A stretch of 64,000 nt of DNA. It comes from Mesorhizobium sp. M00.F.Ca.ET.216.01.1.1. Lineage in GTDB: Bacteria; Pseudomonadota; Alphaproteobacteria; Rhizobiales; Rhizobiaceae. Location: assembly GCF_004010325.2 (NCBI RefSeq), contig NZ_SADR02000001.1:20239-84238 (forward strand). The letters are read 5' to 3'. Made by a program: the position numbers and the translations under genes. Positions within the stretch are counted from its first letter, which is position 1; each line of letters opens with the position of its first letter. The notes under the pieces were generated by a model that searched no databases, had not been told where the DNA came from, and was given only the letters and a program-made list of their open reading frames with translations. Shown here in pieces: positions 59,941-64,000 of the stretch.

Positions 59941-60762
59941 CTATTCGCTTGGCGGCTTGCGGTCGAAATTCAGCGGTCGCGCTTTCCAGCCGGTCGCCGT
60001 GCCGATGACCCAGCGGCAGAATGGCTGCGGCAGCAGGGCGAGCAGCTTCAGGCCCCAGCTCAGCCGGCGCGGAAAGGTGACTTCGAAGCCGCCGGACTTG
60101 ATGCCCCGCGCCATGCGGCGCGAGGCGCGGTTGACGGGCATCAGCCCGGGCATCGGCAAGAAATTCTTTTCGGTGAGCGGCGTGTCGACGAAGCCCGGAT
60201 TCATCACCTGGATGCGAATATTCATCTTGTCGAAATCGTACTTCAGCGACTCGGCCAGGATGTTGATCGCGGCCTTGGTGCCGCCATAGGCGGCCGTCGT
60301 CGGCCAGCCGAAGTAAGCGGTGACAGAACCGACGAGGACGATATGGCCGCGTGCACGGACGCGCATGCGCTCGATGACCGGCACCAGGCCGTTGATGATG
60401 CCGAAATAATTGACTTCGAAAGACTGGCGAAAGCCACGGACGGTGAGGTCTTCGCCGGGGGTCGCGATATAGTTCCCGGCGTTGAAGACGGCCAGGATGA
60501 TCGGGCCGAGATCCTTCTCGATGGCCGCAACCGTCTTTGCCATGCGCTTCTCGTCGGTGACGTCGCAAGGATAGGCAGTGACATGGCCAGGCATCTGCGC
60601 CGTCTCGACAACAAGCGTGTCGATCGGATCGTCATCGAGCGCTGTCACCGCAACGGTAAAGCCCTGGGCGGCAAGGTCCTTGGCCAATGAGCGGCCGATA
60701 CCGCTGCTGCCGCCTGTGATCCAGGCGACGCCGTGCTTCGGGTTGGCCCGATAGAGTGTCAT
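59941..60762 (-). CDS. Short-chain dehydrogenase/reductase
   Basis: A 273-residue classical SDR. The cofactor motif TGGSSGIG is at residues 16-23, the NAG motif in FNAGNYI near 93, the Ser in VGSVTAYFG and the catalytic YGGTK near 160. The acidic residue after the Gly motif is not obvious, so NAD or NADP preference is open. The substrate is unknown. The C-terminal part with RRMARGIKSGGFEVTFPRRLSWGLKLLALLPQPF may touch membrane, as in SDRs acting on lipids. Probably co-transcribed with the hydrolase. Confidence 0.85.
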   Translation of the reverse strand: MTLYRANPKHGVAWITGGSSGIGRSLAKDLAAQGFTVAVTALDDDPIDTLVVETAQMPGHVTAYPCDVTDEKRMAKTVAAIEKDLGPIILAVFNAGNYIATPGEDLTVRGFRQSFEVNYFGIINGLVPVIERMRVRARGHIVLVGSVTAYFGWPTTAAYGGTKAAINILAESLKYDFDKMNIRIQVMNPGFVDTPLTEKNFLPMPGLMPVNRASRRMARGIKSGGFEVTFPRRLSWGLKLLALLPQPFCRWVIGTATGWKARPLNFDRKPPSE

Positions 60763-60976
60763 GCTCTGCCCTGCAAATGTGATGCTAGTGCTCTAGCGGG
60801 CGGCAAATCGAATGAAAAGAGCGCTTTTCAGTTCCCAGGTTGAAATGAATGCGGAGACGCGGCATCTGGCTTCAAGAAATCGCAGTGCCCGAAATGCGAC
60901 TGGACCAGACAAATTCTTGCCTTGAAACCGAAGCTTCGGGTTTCTAGGGTCTCGCCGCACGCACAAAGGAATCTCC

Positions 60977-62011
60977 ATGCCCCGTTCTGTGATCGACGTG
61001 ATCGGCAACACGCCCCTGATCCGCCTCAACAAGGCCTCGGAAGAAACCGGCTGCGAGATCCTGGGCAAGGCCGAATTCATGAATCCGGGCCAGTCGGTCA
61101 AGGATCGGGCCGCCCTGTTCATCATCCGCGACGCCGAACAGCGCGGGCTGTTGAGGCCGGGCGGCGTCATTATCGAAGGAACGGCCGGCAACACTGGCAT
61201 CGGCTTGACGCTGGTCGCCAATGCACTCGGCTACCGCACCGTCATCGTCATCCCTGACACACAGAGCCAGGAGAAGAAGGACACGATCAGGGTGCTCGGC
61301 GCCGAGTTGATCGAAGTGCCCGCCGTGCCTTACAAGAACCCAAACAACTATGTGAAGCTGTCGGGGCGCCTCGCCGAGCAGATGGCGCGGTCCGAGCCGA
61401 ACGGCGCCATCTGGGCCAACCAGTTCGACAACGTCGCCAATCGTGACGGCCATATCCGCACCACCGCCGAGGAAATCTGGACCCAGACCGGCGGCAAGGT
61501 CGATGGCTTTGTTTCAGCGGTCGGCACCGGCGGCACGCTGGCCGGCGTCGCCTTCGGGCTGAAGGCCAAGAACAGGCAAGTCAAGATTGCGCTCGCCGAT
61601 CCGCTGGGCGCCGCACTTCACTCCTTCTACACCAGCGGCGAGCTGAAGGCCGAGGGCAGTTCGATCACCGAAGGCATCGGGCAGGGGCGGATCACCGCCA
61701 ACCTCGACGGTTTCACGCCCGACTTCTCCTTCCAGATTCCGGATGAGGATGCGCTGCCAATCGTCTTCGACCTGGTCCAGCAGGAAGGCCTGTGCGTTGG
61801 CGGCTCGACCGGCATCAACATTGCCGGCGCGATCCGGCTGGCGCGCGAACTAGGCCCCGGCCACACTATCGTGACCATCCTTTGCGACTATGGCACGCGC
61901 TATCAGTCGAAGCTATTCAACCCGGAATTCCTGCGCGAAAAGAAGCTACCGGTGCCAGGCTGGATGGAACAGCAGAGCAGGATTTCGGTGCCGTTCGAAA
62001 AGGTTGCGTGA
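60977..62011 (+). CDS. cysK: Cysteine synthase A (O-acetylserine sulfhydrylase type)
   Basis: PLP enzyme making cysteine from O-acetylserine and sulfide. The 344-residue product has NTPLIRLNKASEETGCEILGK, the PLP Lys at residue 42 in GQSVKDRAA, the substrate loop EGTAGNTGIGL (near 75) and the phosphate cup GTGGTLAGV (near 185). It is longer than E. coli CysK (323), with a C-terminal extension; relatives with other beta-replacement roles exist. No strong RBS is seen (AAAGGAATCTCC). Its TGA stop shares one base with the next ATG; a sulfurtransferase gene follows, consistent with sulfur metabolism. Confidence 0.9.
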   Translation: MPRSVIDVIGNTPLIRLNKASEETGCEILGKAEFMNPGQSVKDRAALFIIRDAEQRGLLRPGGVIIEGTAGNTGIGLTLVANALGYRTVIVIPDTQSQEKKDTIRVLGAELIEVPAVPYKNPNNYVKLSGRLAEQMARSEPNGAIWANQFDNVANRDGHIRTTAEEIWTQTGGKVDGFVSAVGTGGTLAGVAFGLKAKNRQVKIALADPLGAALHSFYTSGELKAEGSSITEGIGQGRITANLDGFTPDFSFQIPDEDALPIVFDLVQQEGLCVGGSTGINIAGAIRLARELGPGHTIVTILCDYGTRYQSKLFNPEFLREKKLPVPGWMEQQSRISVPFEKVA

Positions 62012-62754
62012 TGGCCTACAAGACGGAAGCGCTGTTTCGCGACGATGCCTATCTGAAGACGGCTGACGCCACCATTGTCGCCGTCAACGATCGCGGTGGC
62101 TTCATTTTCGACCGGACGATCTTCTATGCCACATCGGGCGGGCAGCCGGGCGATACGGGCGTTCTTGAACGCGCCGACGGCAGCCGCGTCGCGATTGCCG
62201 CCACCATCACCGGCGAAACCAAGGACGAGATCATCCATGTGCCAGCGCCCGAGCATACGGCTCTCACCGTTGGCGAGCAGGTCAGGCTCGCCATCGACTG
62301 GGAGCGGCGGCACCTGCTGATGCGCATGCACGCTGCCTGTCACCTGCTCACTGTCGTCTGTCCATTCCCGATCACCGGCGCCTCGGTTTCCGAGGACGAC
62401 AGCCGCGTCGACTTCGACATCCCCGATGCCGGCTTCACCAAGGAAGACGTGACGGCCAGGCTGATGGAAATGGTGCGGGCCGACCACCCTATCTTCACCC
62501 GGCTGATCACCGACGAGGAACTGGCGGCCAATCCCGGCCTGGTGAAATCCAAGAACGTGCGGCCGCCCGCCGGCACGGGCCAGATCCGGCTGGTCTGCAT
62601 CGGCGAGAATGCCTCGATCGACAGCCAGCCCTGCGGCGGCACCCACGTGAAGAGCACCGGCGAAGTCGGCGAGATCTATATCGGCAAGATCGAGAAGAAG
62701 GGTCGCGAGAACCGGCGCTTCCGCATACGCTTTGGACCGATGCCGTCGACCTGA
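62011..62754 (+). CDS. AlaX-type alanyl-tRNA editing protein
   Basis: A 247-residue free-standing editing domain homologous to the AlaRS editing module, which hydrolyses Ser-tRNA(Ala) or similar misacylated tRNA. The zinc-binding motifs HxxxH (His107 and His111 in HAACHLL) and CxxxH (Cys208 and His212 in CGGTH) are both present, as is the loop FYATSGGQPGD near residue 39. The start in TGATG overlap with cysK suggests coupled translation. Confidence 0.92.
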   Translation: MAYKTEALFRDDAYLKTADATIVAVNDRGGFIFDRTIFYATSGGQPGDTGVLERADGSRVAIAATITGETKDEIIHVPAPEHTALTVGEQVRLAIDWERRHLLMRMHAACHLLTVVCPFPITGASVSEDDSRVDFDIPDAGFTKEDVTARLMEMVRADHPIFTRLITDEELAANPGLVKSKNVRPPAGTGQIRLVCIGENASIDSQPCGGTHVKSTGEVGEIYIGKIEKKGRENRRFRIRFGPMPST

Positions 62755-62789
62755 ACGCCGCTAACGGCAGGCAAGGCAGGAGAAGAAGA

Positions 62790-63641
62790 ATGGCTGAAGA
62801 CAGTCCTTTCACCGTCGACGCGGATTGGCTGCAGAACCGTCTTGGCGAACCAGGCCTGACGATCGTTGATGCGTCCTGGTATCTGCCGGCGCAGAAGCGC
62901 GACGCGCGCGCCGAATATGACGCTGCACATATCCCCGGTGCGCGGTTTCTCGATCAGGACGCGGTCTCGGATCCGGATTCGCCACTGCCGCACACACTGG
63001 CGTCGCCACAGTATTTTGCGCAATATGTCGGCGCCATGGGCATTTCGGCTGACGACATCATCATCGTCTATGATGGTCCGGGTTTCTTCTCGGCGCCGCG
63101 CGCGTGGTGGATGTTCCGTGTTATGGGCGTCTTCCAGGTCTACATACTGGACGGCGGCTTCGATCGCTGGAAAGCGGCCGGCCGGCCGGTGGCGGCGGAG
63201 CCTACTAAGACAGCGCCTTGTGTATTTCATGCCGACTTCGATGCCGGCCGTGTCGCCAGCCTCGCTGACATGCGCCGGATCGTCGGAACGAGGGAGAGCC
63301 AGATCGCCGACGCCCGGTCTGCTGGCCGCTTTGCCGGCACGGAACCGGAGCCGCGCGCGGGCGTTCGCTCGGGTCATATGCCAGGTGCGCGCAACGTGCC
63401 GTCGTCGACGCTTGCCGAGAACGGCGAACTGCTGCCGAAGGACCGCTTGCGCAAGGTGATCGAAGACGCCGGCATCGACCTGTCGAAGCCTGTCGTCACC
63501 TCGTGCGGCTCCGGCATCACGGCCGCAGCGATCACGCTGGCGCTTGAGACGCTCGGCCATACCGACAACAGGCTTTACGACGGCTCATGGACGGAATGGG
63601 GCGGGCTAGGTGATACGCCCGTTGTGACGGGCAAGGAATGA
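62790..63641 (+). CDS. sseA: 3-mercaptopyruvate sulfurtransferase (SseA type)
   Basis: A 283-residue protein with two rhodanese domains; the N-terminal one is inactive-looking (near residue 94 YDGPGFFSAPRAWW) and the C-terminal one has the active Cys239 in CGSGITA, the loop typical of 3-mercaptopyruvate sulfurtransferases rather than thiosulfate enzymes. HIPGARFLDQDAVSD and GHMPGARNVP mark each domain. It moves sulfur from mercaptopyruvate, a cysteine-derived compound, matching the linked cysK. The stop overlaps the next start by four bases. Confidence 0.93.
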   Translation: MAEDSPFTVDADWLQNRLGEPGLTIVDASWYLPAQKRDARAEYDAAHIPGARFLDQDAVSDPDSPLPHTLASPQYFAQYVGAMGISADDIIIVYDGPGFFSAPRAWWMFRVMGVFQVYILDGGFDRWKAAGRPVAAEPTKTAPCVFHADFDAGRVASLADMRRIVGTRESQIADARSAGRFAGTEPEPRAGVRSGHMPGARNVPSSTLAENGELLPKDRLRKVIEDAGIDLSKPVVTSCGSGITAAAITLALETLGHTDNRLYDGSWTEWGGLGDTPVVTGKE

Positions 63642-64000
63642 CGGCGATGGAAGACGGAGCGCTGGAAGACATCGAGGTTACGGTGACGTTCCTCGAAATG
63701 CATGTGCCGCCGGCTTATTTGCCGCCGTTGCCGTACAATCGCCAGATCGCCCTGCTGAAGACCAAAGACATCCCGCTGCATTTCTACCGCTACCTGATGG
63801 ACCGGGTGGGGCGCAAATGGCATTGGGTCAACGTGCTGCGGCTTAGCGACGAGGAGCTTTCGGCAGGTATCCACCGCGAGGATCGCGACATCAGGGTGCT
63901 TTATCTCGACGGTGCGCCGGCCGGCTTTTTCGACCTCAAGCCGCACCTGCCTGAGGAGGTGGAACTCGCCTATTTCGGCATGATGGAGCACGCGACCGGG
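63638..64000 (+). CDS. GNAT-family N-acetyltransferase-like, partial
   Basis: The open frame runs off the window end after 121 codons. It has HVPPAYLPPLPYNRQIALLK, HFYRYLMDRVGRKWHW and the beta strand pair VLYLDGAPAGFFDLKPHLPEEVELAYFGM, as in GNAT acetyltransferases (beta 4 and start of the acetyl-CoA site). The substrate is unknown. The start is ATG 63638 in an ATGA overlap with sseA, or ATG 63647. Confidence 0.75.
   Translation, partial: MTAMEDGALEDIEVTVTFLEMHVPPAYLPPLPYNRQIALLKTKDIPLHFYRYLMDRVGRKWHWVNVLRLSDEELSAGIHREDRDIRVLYLDGAPAGFFDLKPHLPEEVELAYFGMMEHATG

Overview
The window is a high-GC chromosomal segment from an alphaproteobacterium of the order Rhizobiales, most probably Mesorhizobium or a close relative. 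This rests on gene order and families: tuf - trnW - secE-nusG-rplKAJL-rpoBC - rpsL-rpsG-fusA-tuf - S10/spc/alpha clusters, adk directly after secY with no rpmJ between secY and rpsM, a eukaryotic-type glutamine synthetase (GSII) beside a DUF2735 gene and a divergent glnBA pair, and an ATP12-family chaperone. No rRNA, phage, IS, CRISPR or symbiosis gene is visible; the only tRNA is tRNA-Trp(CCA).

Region 1 (1-18.1 kb): first tuf copy with its own terminator; a secreted ClpP-fold-like protein followed by what looks like the C-terminal relic of a paralogue; a truncated haemoglobin; tRNA-Trp; then secE-nusG, rplK-rplA, rplJ-rplL and rpoB-rpoC, closed by a terminator. A small accessory interval (O-methyltransferase, D-galactose/L-arabinose 1-dehydrogenase-like gene, unrecognised 106-aa protein) separates rpoC from rpsL.

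Region 2 (18.2-37.5 kb): str cluster (rpsL, rpsG, fusA, second tuf), then S10 (rpsJ to rpsQ), spc (rplN to secY-adk) and alpha (rpsM, rpsK, rpoA, rplQ) clusters, all on the + strand, apparently without an internal intrinsic terminator until after rplQ. Several palindromic repeats sit in gaps inside these transcription units. The genes supply the translation apparatus, RNA polymerase core, the Sec translocon core and adenylate kinase.

Region 3 (37.6-46.5 kb): a periplasmic Do-like protease, RarA, a membrane-anchored Asp/Asn beta-hydroxylase-like protein, an RluC-type pseudouridine synthase, an EamA exporter, the ATP12 chaperone and an MHS-type MFS symporter with a large extra loop.

Region 4 (46.5-50.4 kb) is a nitrogen-assimilation locus: DUF2735 protein, glnII behind a near-perfect sigma-54 promoter, and convergent glnB-glnA behind another sigma-54-like promoter, which suggests NtrC control of both.

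Region 5 (50.4-64 kb): nnr behind a short array of phased palindromes, translationally coupled to a large secreted CxxCH protein; a protealysin-like M4 peptidase with its emfourin-type inhibitor on an apparently more AT-rich segment; pccB; an RhlE-type helicase with a DEGD motif II; an alpha/beta hydrolase; an SDR; and a tightly packed cysK - alaX-type editing gene - sseA - GNAT operon running off the window end.

Most of the window is conserved housekeeping DNA. The candidates for something less described are the palindrome array before nnr with its coupled haem-type secreted protein, the recurring intra-operonic palindromes, the membrane hydroxylase-like gene with a possible overlapping 37-aa membrane peptide, and the protease/inhibitor pair.
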